DNA from: Patulibacter minatonensis DSM 18081
GTDB taxonomy: Bacteria > Actinomycetota > Thermoleophilia > Solirubrobacterales > Solirubrobacteraceae
DNA length: 33,229 bases
NCBI RefSeq assembly: GCF_000519325.1
Contig: NZ_KI912613.1
Coordinates: forward strand, 3,693,126 to 3,726,354
Direction of reading: 5' to 3'
Shown here: positions 1 through 6,739 of the stretch, piece by piece
Layout of the letters: each line of letters starts with the position of its first letter
How positions within the stretch are numbered: position 1 is the stretch's first letter
Notes under the pieces: model-generated
Told to the model about the DNA's origin: nothing
Seen by the model: the letters and a program-made list of their open reading frames with translations, nothing else
Databases searched by the model: none
Position numbers and translations under genes: made by a program

Positions 1-170
1 CGACCCACCGCGGCCCACCGCCCCGCCCCACCGGCCCCCACCCGCCGCGGGCACCGATCGCCCGAAGCGTCCCCACCGCGCACCACCACCGCGTCGGCCC
101 GGCGGACGAGACGTCGTCGCCGGCAGGGCCGGACCGCGTCGCCCACGAGCCCCCGGACGGCCCCGCCTGA
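1..170 (+). CDS. Possible 3' end of an upstream gene (partial, tentative)
   Basis: The frame beginning at base 3 is open from the window edge to a TGA at 168-170. Nearly all of its codons end in G or C, which is the coding signature of this genome; the other two plus frames are clearly weaker. The visible product is a proline- and histidine-rich tail ending in VAHEPPDGPA, with no recognisable domain. It could be the disordered C-terminus of the gene upstream of mraZ. Chance is possible because stop codons are rare at this base composition, so this is a weak call. Confidence 0.3.
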   Translation, partial: THRGPPPRPTGPHPPRAPIARSVPTAHHHRVGPADETSSPAGPDRVAHEPPDGPA

Positions 171-265
171 CCGGCGGAACCCCGACCTGACCAGGGATTT
201 CCGACAGGTACCTCCAATTGCGCGGACCGCGGACGGGCGGCGCCGGCCCGACGGCCCACCGCGAC

Positions 266-316
266 CCACCGAGAATCCCCACTTCGACCCACCGACCACC
301 GAAAATCCGCACTTTG
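266..316. repeat. Direct repeat pair, 30-bp period
   Basis: Two 21-bp copies, at 266-286 and 296-316, agree at 18 of 21 positions. Read on the minus strand, the copies begin with GAAGTGGGG and AAAGTGCGG. These resemble the GTG-core boxes at 533-562 but face the other way. Function is unknown. Confidence 0.5.
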
Positions 317-374
317 CGGGAACTCCGCCGACCCCTCCGAGATCGAACGTCATCGAACATGGGCCGGATGTCTA

Positions 375-388
375 CGAACGTCTGTTTC
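375..388. promoter_or_regulatory. LexA/SOS-like box 1 with adjacent -10-like element
   Basis: CGAACGTCTGTTTC resembles the CGAAC-N4-GTTC-type LexA operator of Gram-positive bacteria, with one half-site position off. It is followed directly by TATTTT (389-394), which fits a TANNNT -10 element. That placement is typical of a LexA-repressed promoter. No -35 hexamer is evident. Confidence 0.4.
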
Positions 389-412
389 TATTTTGACCTG
401 CAACGAATCCTG

Positions 413-426
413 CGCCAGGCCTGGCG
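413..426. promoter_or_regulatory. Perfect 14-bp palindrome
   Basis: CGCCAGGCCTGGCG is perfectly self-complementary and lies between the two SOS-like boxes. A second palindrome, GCTTTCAAAGC (454-464), follows. Either could be a protein-binding site or an RNA hairpin; nothing further identifies them. Confidence 0.3.
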
Positions 427-477
427 ATGCGCGTGCTTGCCAGGGAATGTCCAGCTTTCAAAGCGCGAACGACGACA

Positions 478-491
478 CGAACATCTGTTCC
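478..491. promoter_or_regulatory. LexA/SOS-like box 2
   Basis: CGAACATCTGTTCC contains a perfect GAAC-N4-GTTC inverted repeat. It shares the core GAACRTCTGTT with the box 103 bp upstream. It lies about 55 bp before the first MraZ-type box. Confidence 0.45.
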
Positions 492-532
492 GCCGGAGGG
501 CCGGGTACGGTCGAGTGGGGCGCTGGGTGAAC

Positions 533-562
533 TCGGTGGTGCGGAGTGTCATGAAGTGGGGT
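533..562 (+). promoter_or_regulatory. Putative MraZ operator: three GTG boxes at 10-bp period
   Basis: Three consecutive 10-bp units, TCGGTGGTGC, GGAGTGTCAT and GAAGTGGGGT, place GTG at 536, 546 and 556, exactly one helical turn apart. MraZ proteins are known to repress the dcw operon by binding three or four such GTG/TGGG-core direct repeats just upstream of mraZ. Location, orientation and spacing match. A further GAGTGGGG at 513-520 is about one base out of phase. Confidence 0.6.
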
Positions 563-567
563 AGGTT
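562..567 (+). promoter_or_regulatory. Probable -10 element of the mraZ/dcw promoter
   Basis: TAGGTT fits the actinobacterial TANNNT -10 pattern and touches the last MraZ-type box. Bound MraZ would therefore cover the -35/-10 region. Transcription would start near 574, leaving a leader of about 78 nt before mraZ. No good -35 hexamer is visible. Confidence 0.4.
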
Positions 568-651
568 CTTCCCAGCGAGTCGGGCCGGGTCGCGGTACCT
601 CCCACTGCTCCCGGCCCGGCTCGCACCGGTCATCTCCCCGGCTCCGCCGCC

Positions 652-1122
652 TTGCCGGACTTCCAGCTCCAGTCCCAGTTCGAGCTCACCCTCGACGCGA
701 AGAACCGCCTGACGATCCCGGCGAAGTTCCGCGAGCCCTTCAAGGCCGGACTGGTCCTCGTCAAGTCCTTCGACGTCCCCGCGATCGGCATCGAGCCGGC
801 CGAGGACTACGCCGCGTTCGTCGAGGCCTCCCTGCGCGGCCGGCACCCGCTGGACCCCGCCACCCGGCGCATCGAGCGCTGGCTGAACTCCGCCGCGCTC
901 CCCGGCGACCTCGACGGCCAGGGCCGCATCACGCTCCCGGCCGACTTCCTCGCCCACGGGAAGATCGCGGCCAACCAGGTCCTCCTCGTCGGCTCCGGCC
1001 GGCGCTTCGAGCTCTGGGACCGCGAGGGCTGGAGCTCCTACGCGCCCGAGCTCGAGAGCGCCATGCTCGACATCGCGAACCAGATCGGCGGCCAGCAGCC
1101 GCCGTTCGACCCCTCCACGTAG
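652..1122 (+). CDS. mraZ: Transcriptional regulator MraZ
   Basis: MraZ is an AbrB-fold DNA-binding protein that autoregulates the dcw cluster. The 156-aa product has the two family repeats with their DxxxR signatures: D15-R19 (DAKNR, followed by LTIPAKFR) and D88-R92 (DGQGR, followed by ITLPADF). The length is slightly above the usual 140-150. TTG at 652 is the only usable start after the in-frame stop at 562-564, and it begins just before the conserved first repeat. No clear Shine-Dalgarno sequence precedes it. It is the first dcw gene, 27 bp before rsmH. The upstream GTG boxes make autorepression likely. Confidence 0.92.
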   Translation: MPDFQLQSQFELTLDAKNRLTIPAKFREPFKAGLVLVKSFDVPAIGIEPAEDYAAFVEASLRGRHPLDPATRRIERWLNSAALPGDLDGQGRITLPADFLAHGKIAANQVLLVGSGRRFELWDREGWSSYAPELESAMLDIANQIGGQQPPFDPST

Positions 1123-1149
1123 GCCCGTCGCTCCGGGCCCGCCGACGCG

Positions 1150-2313
1150 GTGGGCCACGATGGGGGAATCGCCCCGCCGACGTCGAAGGCCCCACACGTG
1201 CCGCCCCCCGGATCCGACCCGGTGGAGCCCGGGACCCCTGCCCCGGGGGCCGTGCCCACCGACGCGCCCCACCTGCCCGTCCTCTGGCGGGAGACCGTCG
1301 ACATGGTCGACCCCCGGCCCGGGCAGACCGTGGTCGACGGGACCTTCGGCGCCGGCGGCCACGCGCGGCTCGTGGCGGAGCGGCTCGGTCCGGACGGGAC
1401 CCTGGTCGTCGTCGACCGCGATCCGGTGGCGCTCGCGATCGCCGCGCGGTTCGCGGACGAGGTCCCCTGCCACGTGCGGATCGTGGCCGCGCCCTTCGCC
1501 GAGGGGCTCGAGGCGTTGGCCGCGGAAGGATTCCGGGCCGACGGGGCGTACTTCGACCTCGGCATGTCCTCGATGCAGATCGATCAGGCGGAGCGCGGCT
1601 TCGCGTACACGCGCGACGCGCCCCTCGACATGCGCATGGGCTCCGGGCACGAGGCCGACCCGGTCGTGGCCGCACCCGCGTCGTCCGGCGCGTCGGCCAC
1701 CCAGCGCCCGGCCGCGGCCGACCGGGCCACGTCCGGGACCACCGCCGGCGCTCCCGACGCCCCGCTGTCCGCCGCGGACGTCGTCGCCACCTGGGACGTC
1801 CCGTCGCTGACGCGCGCCCTCCGCGACTACGGCGAGGAGCGCTACGCCCTGAAGATCGCCAAGGCGATCGTCCGCGAGCGCGAGAAGGCCCCGATCGACA
1901 CCACCGGGCGGCTCGTCGACGTCGTCACGAACGCCATCCCGACGCCGGCCCGCCACGTCGGCGGCCACCCCGCCAAGCGGACGTTCCAGGCGCTCCGGAT
2001 CGTCGTCAACGACGAGCTCGGTCAGATCGACCGCGCCCTGCCCGCCGCCTGGAGCCTCCTCGGCGTCGGCGGCCGCCTGGCCGTGATCAGCTTCCACTCG
2101 CTCGAGGACCGGCGCGTCAAGCGCTTCGTCTCGAGCCTGCTGCAGGGCTGCGTCTGCCCGCCGGACCTGCCGGTCTGCGCGTGCGGGCAGGAGCCCGAGG
2201 CAACGGTGCTCGGCAAGGGCGGCGTCGTGCCGACGCCGGAGGAGCAGGAGCAGAACCCCCGTTCGCGTTCCGCGCGCCTGCGCGGCGCCCTGCGGACCGC
2301 GGTGCCCGCATGA
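1150..2313 (+). CDS. rsmH: 16S rRNA (cytosine(1402)-N4)-methyltransferase RsmH (MraW)
   Basis: RsmH uses S-adenosylmethionine to methylate N4 of C1402 in the ribosomal P site. Family motifs seen are the SAM loop VVDGTFGAGGHA (about 61-72), FDLGMSS (135-141), HPAKRTFQALRI (273-284), ISFHSLEDR (313-321), Cys pairs near 334-345 and NPRSRSARLR near the C-terminus. At 387 aa it is longer than the usual 300-330. Part of this is a Pro-rich N-terminal stretch of about 38 residues, which depends on the start: GTG at 1150 is taken, but GTG at 1198, 1222 or 1252 is possible. The rest is an Ala/Ser/Thr-rich insertion at about 165-205, after LDMRM. The stop overlaps the ftsL start as ATGA, so the two are probably translationally coupled. 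Confidence 0.93.
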   Translation: MGHDGGIAPPTSKAPHVPPPGSDPVEPGTPAPGAVPTDAPHLPVLWRETVDMVDPRPGQTVVDGTFGAGGHARLVAERLGPDGTLVVVDRDPVALAIAARFADEVPCHVRIVAAPFAEGLEALAAEGFRADGAYFDLGMSSMQIDQAERGFAYTRDAPLDMRMGSGHEADPVVAAPASSGASATQRPAAADRATSGTTAGAPDAPLSAADVVATWDVPSLTRALRDYGEERYALKIAKAIVREREKAPIDTTGRLVDVVTNAIPTPARHVGGHPAKRTFQALRIVVNDELGQIDRALPAAWSLLGVGGRLAVISFHSLEDRRVKRFVSSLLQGCVCPPDLPVCACGQEPEATVLGKGGVVPTPEEQEQNPRSRSARLRGALRTAVPA

Positions 2314-3335
2314 GCGCCGCACCCGCACCGAAGCAGCGCCCCGGTCGCCCGGCGCCGCAGCGCCCGCCGCTGCGCTCGGTCCCGAAGCCCCGCCCGGCCC
2401 GTCCGCGGCCCGCGCCCCGGCCGGGAAGCCCCGCGACGACCCCGCTGGGCGTCCGGCTCGCCCTCGTCCCCGTCCGCCTGGCGCTCGTCCCGGTCCGCCT
2501 GCTGGCGGGGCTCCTGGCGCGCGCCACCGGCGGCCGCCCGTGGCTGCTCCTGATCCTCGCGCTCGGGTGCGGCGTCATCGCCCTGCACGCCGCGACGCTG
2601 CAGACGAACCAGGTGGTGGCGGCCCGGGACCTCGAGATCAACAAGCTGGAGCGCGAGACCGCGACGATGCGCAACGAGGTCGCGACGCTCGGCTCCACCG
2701 ACCGCGTGTCCGAGTTCGGGCGCGGCGCCGGGATGGTCATCGCGGACCCCGAGGGCGTCGGCTACCTGGACGCCCGCCGGGACGACGCCGCCCGCGCCGC
2801 CGCGATGCTCGCGCCGCCGAACCCCGACTGGAAGCCCGCCCCGAACCCGTCCGAGCAGAACGGCGACGTCGCGCCCGACGAGTCCGCGGGCGCGGCCCCC
2901 GGCACCGACGGCGCCCCGGGCACCGGGGCGGTCGCCGGCCAGGCGGCCACCACGGACCAGGCGGGCAACGGGGCCGGAACCGGCGCGGCGACCGGGACGC
3001 AGATCGCGGCCGGGACCACGTCCGGTCAGGGCACGTCCACCGCGGGGGCGGCCGCCGGCACCTCGTCGGGCGCCACCGGGGCCGGCACCGCGTCGGGCTC
3101 CTCGACCGGCGGCGGCACGTCGACCGGCACCGGGGCCACCGGCACGGGCGCCGCGTCCGGCGCGGCGTCGACGGGCGGCACGGGCACCGGGACCGGGACC
3201 ACCGGGTCCGGGTCGACGGGCGGCGCGGGCGCGACCGGGACGTCGTCCGGCACGGCCGGCACGACGGGGACGGCCGGCACGACCGGCACCCAGGGCTCCA
3301 CGGGCGGGGCGTCGGCCGGGGGCACCACCCCGTAG
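2310..3335 (+). CDS. ftsL: FtsL-like divisome membrane protein with long Gly/Thr-rich tail
   Basis: FtsL is a bitopic divisome protein that works with FtsQ/DivIB and activates FtsWI. Identification rests on position (rsmH-ftsL-ftsI) and layout. There is a basic Pro/Arg-rich cytoplasmic region (1-75) with a short internal repeat of LVPVRLA, one membrane span (about 77-97) and a short coiled-coil-like segment (about 100-128). A region with GMVIADPEGVGYL (141-153) follows. The remaining 145 residues or so are low-complexity Gly/Thr/Ala/Ser ending in GGTTP. FtsL proteins are normally about 100-180 aa, so this 341-aa form is unusual. A similar tail ends FtsQ in this cluster. The start overlaps the rsmH stop. 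Confidence 0.75.
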   Translation: MSAAPAPKQRPGRPAPQRPPLRSVPKPRPARPRPAPRPGSPATTPLGVRLALVPVRLALVPVRLLAGLLARATGGRPWLLLILALGCGVIALHAATLQTNQVVAARDLEINKLERETATMRNEVATLGSTDRVSEFGRGAGMVIADPEGVGYLDARRDDAARAAAMLAPPNPDWKPAPNPSEQNGDVAPDESAGAAPGTDGAPGTGAVAGQAATTDQAGNGAGTGAATGTQIAAGTTSGQGTSTAGAAAGTSSGATGAGTASGSSTGGGTSTGTGATGTGAASGAASTGGTGTGTGTTGSGSTGGAGATGTSSGTAGTTGTAGTTGTQGSTGGASAGGTTP

Positions 3336-3407
3336 GACCCCGTCCCGCGGATCGACCCGTCGACCACCCGGGAGGGGGCGGGGCACCACCAGTCATCCCG
3401 TCCCTGC

Positions 3408-3424
3408 GGGTTCCATAAAACCGG
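3408..3424 (+). promoter_or_regulatory. Motif shared by the ftsI and ftsW upstream regions (copy 1)
   Basis: GGGTTCCATAAAACCGG lies 45 bp before ftsI. A near copy, GGGTTCATAAGACCGG (9180-9195), lies 17 bp before ftsW. The AT-containing core TTC(C)ATAA is rare at this base composition. It may be a promoter -10 region or an operator for the two septal synthase genes. Confidence 0.3.
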
Positions 3425-3469
3425 CCGCGACCCGGCAGGAGCCACCGCGCCCGCGGCGAACGACCCGGC

Positions 3470-5179
3470 ATGTACGCAGATCGCCGCCTGCGCGTGCTCT
3501 TCGCCATCTCGATGACCCTGGTCGCCCTCGCCGGGCTCCGCTCGGTCTGGTTCGCGCTCGCCAAGGCCGACACCCTGAGCGTCCGCGCCGCCGGCCAGCA
3601 GCTCCAGGGCCGCGACGTGCTCGCGCTGCGCGGCGAGATCGCGGACCGCAACGGCGACCCGCTCGCCGTCTCCGAGCCCGCGGCCGACGTCGCGGTCTCC
3701 TCGAAGCAGGTGCTCGAGATGAAGGCCCAGACGCCGCCGCAGCAGCCGGCGGCGATGGCGGCCGTGATCGCGAAGTCGCTGGAGCTGCCCGAGGACGAGG
3801 TCCTCGCGAAGCTGAGCTCCGGCAAGGGCTTCGAGTACCTGGGCCGCACGGTGCCCGACACGAAGATCCAGGCGATGAAGGACCGCGCCAAGCGCCTGAA
3901 GATCCGGCTCAACGGCATCACGTACACGCCGCGGAACCGCCGCGTGTACCCGAACAACGCGCTGGCGGGCCAGGTCCTCGGCACCTTCGGCATCGACGAC
4001 AAGGCCGGGTCGGGCCTGGAGTACGCGCTGGACTCGCGGCTCCGCGGCGTCAACGGCCGGACGGTCGACACGAACGCCGGCTCCGGCAGCGCCCTGCGCC
4101 GGAAGATCGAGAAGCCGATGGTCCCCGGCAAGGACGTCGGCCTGACGCTCGACACGCGGATCCAGCAGATGACGGAGGACGCCCTCCAGGAGCTCGGGCA
4201 GACGTACCGTCCCAAGCGCGCCACCGCGATCGTCATGCAGCCCGACGGGCAGGTCCTCTCGATGGCCAACTGGCCGCGCGTGAACCCGAACCACCTCGAC
4301 GCCGCCTCCGCGCCGTACACGAACAACCTGGCGCTGAACTTCAACTACGAGCCGGGATCGACGTTCAAGGCGGTCGCCGTCTCCGGCGCGCTGCAGGACC
4401 ACGTCGTCACCCCGGAGACGCCGTTCACGGTGCCGTACTCGATCCAGGTCGCCGACCGGACGATCTCCGACGCCCACGGCCACGGCACCGAGGTCATGAC
4501 CCCCGGCCGGATCCTGGCGGAGAGCTCCAACGTCGGCGCGATCAAGATCGGCCTGAAGCTCAACCAGGACAAGGGCAAGGGCGCGTTCGACGGCTGGATG
4601 CGGAAGTTCGGCTTCGGCAGGCCCACCGGCATCGGGATGCCCGAGCAGCAGGGCCTGCTCCTGCCGGTCGACAAGTACTCCGGCTCGACGATGGGCAACC
4701 TGCCGATCGGCCAGGGGCAGTTCGTCACCCCGATGCAGATCGCGAACCTCTACGCGACGGTCGCCAACGGGGGCATCCTCCGGAAGCCGACCGTCGTCCG
4801 CACCGTCGGCGGCGACCTCGTCGAGCGGCCGAAGGGCACCCGCGTGCTCCGCCCCGAGGTCGCGAAGGAGGTCCAGGGGATGCTGACGGGCGTCTTCGAG
4901 GCAGGCGGCACCGCATCGGGCGTCAAGGTCCCCGGCTACTCGCTCGCCGGCAAGACCGGCACGACCGAGATCTTCGACGAGAAGCTCGGCGAGTACTCGA
5001 AGACGCGGAACGTCGCCTCCATCGCCGGGTTCGCGCCGGCGAAGGACCCCCGCGTGATCATCGTGGTGGTCGCCGACGAGCCCGCGGGCGGTGGCTACGG
5101 CGCGACCGTCGCCGGCCCCGCGTTCGCCCAGATCGCCCGCTACGCGATGCAGTACCTGAAGGTCCCGACCAACAAGTAG
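3470..5179 (+). CDS. ftsI: Septal peptidoglycan transpeptidase FtsI (class B PBP)
   Basis: FtsI is the penicillin-binding protein that cross-links septal peptidoglycan together with FtsW. The 569-aa protein has a short cytoplasmic N-terminus and a membrane anchor at about 8-30. A PBP dimerisation domain follows, with RGEIADRNGDPLA near 54-66. The transpeptidase domain has all three active-site motifs: S297-TFK (nucleophile Ser297, Lys300), S352-S-N and K495-TGT. It ends soon after the catalytic domain, so there is no PASTA extension. It starts 134 bp after ftsL; the gap holds a GGGTTCCATAAAACCGG motif that may be a local promoter. No strong Shine-Dalgarno precedes the ATG. Confidence 0.93.
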   Translation: MYADRRLRVLFAISMTLVALAGLRSVWFALAKADTLSVRAAGQQLQGRDVLALRGEIADRNGDPLAVSEPAADVAVSSKQVLEMKAQTPPQQPAAMAAVIAKSLELPEDEVLAKLSSGKGFEYLGRTVPDTKIQAMKDRAKRLKIRLNGITYTPRNRRVYPNNALAGQVLGTFGIDDKAGSGLEYALDSRLRGVNGRTVDTNAGSGSALRRKIEKPMVPGKDVGLTLDTRIQQMTEDALQELGQTYRPKRATAIVMQPDGQVLSMANWPRVNPNHLDAASAPYTNNLALNFNYEPGSTFKAVAVSGALQDHVVTPETPFTVPYSIQVADRTISDAHGHGTEVMTPGRILAESSNVGAIKIGLKLNQDKGKGAFDGWMRKFGFGRPTGIGMPEQQGLLLPVDKYSGSTMGNLPIGQGQFVTPMQIANLYATVANGGILRKPTVVRTVGGDLVERPKGTRVLRPEVAKEVQGMLTGVFEAGGTASGVKVPGYSLAGKTGTTEIFDEKLGEYSKTRNVASIAGFAPAKDPRVIIVVVADEPAGGGYGATVAGPAFAQIARYAMQYLKVPTNK

Positions 5180-5209
5180 GGCGCCGGGGGTCGGGCGGCG
5201 GTCCTCCTC

Positions 5210-5215
5210 TAGGCT
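5210..5215 (+). promoter_or_regulatory. Probable -10 element for a near-leaderless murE transcript
   Basis: TAGGCT ends 9 nt before the murE ATG, and no Shine-Dalgarno sequence lies between. Transcription would start within a few bases of the start codon. No -35 is apparent. Confidence 0.4.
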
Positions 5216-5224
5216 CCCCTGCGG

Positions 5225-6739
5225 ATGACCTTGGGGGACCTGTTCGAAGAGACGCCCGCGGGGGCGGGGGCCGTCGAGGTCGCCTCCCTGGCCTACGACG
5301 ACCGTCAGGTCGGTCCGGGCACCGTCTTCTTCTGCGTCCGCGGGCTGACCCGGGACGGCCACGAGTTCGCCGCCGGGGCGGTGGAGCGCGGTGCCGCGGC
5401 GCTCGTCGTCGACCACCCGCTCGGCACCGGGATCCCGGAGGTCGTGGTCGAGGACGTCCGCGCCGCGATGGCCCCGGCCGCCGCGCGCCTCGCCGGCGAC
5501 CCGACCGCCCGCCTCACGACGGTCGGGATCACCGGTACCAACGGCAAGACGACGACCGCGTTCCTCGTCCGCTCGCTGCTCGAGGCCGCGGGTCGTCCCA
5601 CCGGCCTCCTGGGCACCGTCGCCCAGATCGTCGGCGGGCGCGAGCTCGAGGCCGGCCGCACGACGCCCGAGGCGATCGACCTGCAGCCGCGCTTCGCCGC
5701 GATGCTCGAGCAGGGCGACGAGGCCTGCGTGATGGAGGTCTCCTCCCACGCGCTCTCGCTCGGCCGCGCCGACGCGATCCACTGGTCCGCCGCGATCTTC
5801 ACGAACCTCACGCAGGACCACCTCGACTTCCATCCCACGATGGAGGACTACTTCCTCGCGAAGGCGCGGCTGTTCGCCGACGCGGGGGACGCCCCGAAGG
5901 TCGTCGACGTCGACGACCCCTACGGTCGGCGACTGGCCGGCATGCACCCCGACGCCCTCACCGTCGGCCTGACCTCCGACGACGCCCGCTTCCGCGCCTC
6001 CGACGTCCGCACGGGGCTCCGCGGCAGCTCGTTCGTCGTCGACGGGCGCCGGCTGACCACTCCGTTGCCCGGGCGCTTCAACGTCATGAACGCCCTGCAG
6101 GCGTACGTCACGGCCGTCGCGCTGGGCGTGGGGGAGGACGTCGCCGCCGCGGCCCTGGCCGACGCCGGGCGCGTGCCCGGGCGCCTGGAGCCGATCGACG
6201 GCGGCCAGCCGTTCGCGGTCCTCGTCGACTACGCCCACACGCCGGACTCGCTCCACAACGTCCTGCAGGCCGCCGCGGGCGTGCTGGACGCCGACGCTCG
6301 GATCCGGCGCACCGACGGCGACGGCGACGCCGACCCCGGCCGCGGCCGGTCGATCTGCGTCTTCGGCTGCGGGGGCGACCGCGACCGCGGCAAGCGGCCG
6401 CTGATGGGCGGGATCGCCGCGACCGAGGCCGACGTCGCGATCGCGACGTCCGACAACCCGCGCTCCGAGGACCCGGCCGCCATCCTCGACGAGGTGATGG
6501 CCGGCGTCGACGCCACCGCGACCGCCGTCGTCGAGCGCATCGAGGACCGCCGCGCCGCGATCGACCGCGCCGTCGCGCTCGCGGGGCCGCGGGACATCGT
6601 GCTGATCACCGGCAAGGGCCACGAGCAGGGACAGCAGTTCGCCGACCGGACCGTCCCGTTCGACGACCGGGTCGCCGCCCGCGAGGCGCTCGCCGCGCTC
6701 GCCGCTGGTCCAGCCGACGGGGAGGCCGCGCATGCGTAG
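5225..6739 (+). CDS. murE: UDP-MurNAc-L-Ala-D-Glu:meso-diaminopimelate ligase MurE
   Basis: MurE adds the third residue to the peptidoglycan stem peptide in an ATP-dependent cytoplasmic reaction. The 504-aa protein has the ATP-binding loop GTNGKTT (104-110), TTPEAIDLQ, MEVSSHAL and FTNLTQDHLDFH. The specificity motif DNPRSEDP is the DNPR form that selects meso-diaminopimelate rather than lysine. A short charged insertion rich in Asp/Gly/Arg follows VLDADARIR, before SICVFGCGGDRD. ATG at 5225 lies 45 bp after ftsI. The end overlaps murF by 8 bp, consistent with one operon. Confidence 0.95.
   Translation: MTLGDLFEETPAGAGAVEVASLAYDDRQVGPGTVFFCVRGLTRDGHEFAAGAVERGAAALVVDHPLGTGIPEVVVEDVRAAMAPAAARLAGDPTARLTTVGITGTNGKTTTAFLVRSLLEAAGRPTGLLGTVAQIVGGRELEAGRTTPEAIDLQPRFAAMLEQGDEACVMEVSSHALSLGRADAIHWSAAIFTNLTQDHLDFHPTMEDYFLAKARLFADAGDAPKVVDVDDPYGRRLAGMHPDALTVGLTSDDARFRASDVRTGLRGSSFVVDGRRLTTPLPGRFNVMNALQAYVTAVALGVGEDVAAAALADAGRVPGRLEPIDGGQPFAVLVDYAHTPDSLHNVLQAAAGVLDADARIRRTDGDGDADPGRGRSICVFGCGGDRDRGKRPLMGGIAATEADVAIATSDNPRSEDPAAILDEVMAGVDATATAVVERIEDRRAAIDRAVALAGPRDIVLITGKGHEQGQQFADRTVPFDDRVAAREALAALAAGPADGEAAHA

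Larger units (their letters stand above)
171..651. other. Intergenic control region upstream of mraZ
   Basis: I see no convincing gene in this 480-bp stretch. Open frames exist on both strands, but none gives a recognisable protein or consistent codon use. It is less GC-rich than its surroundings, especially around 375-400. It holds a 30-bp-spaced direct repeat (266-316), two SOS-like boxes (375-388, 478-491), two palindromes (413-426, 454-464) and three phased GTG boxes (533-562) next to a -10-like element. It most likely carries the main promoter of the dcw cluster. Confidence 0.6.

Noticed and set aside
1-353. Long open frames on the minus strand running off the left edge, for example from ATG at 353 or 360
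   Set aside because: The plus strand lacks tca/cta/tta here, so all three minus frames are open. The translations are Gly/Arg-rich with poor GC at codon position three and no recognisable domain.
388-6733. Very long minus-strand open frames (hundreds of residues) opposite mraZ, rsmH, ftsI and murE
   Set aside because: These are antisense shadows of real plus-strand genes at high GC. They are Arg/Gly/Ala/Asp-rich with no signal peptide or domain, and every position is explained by the recognised gene.
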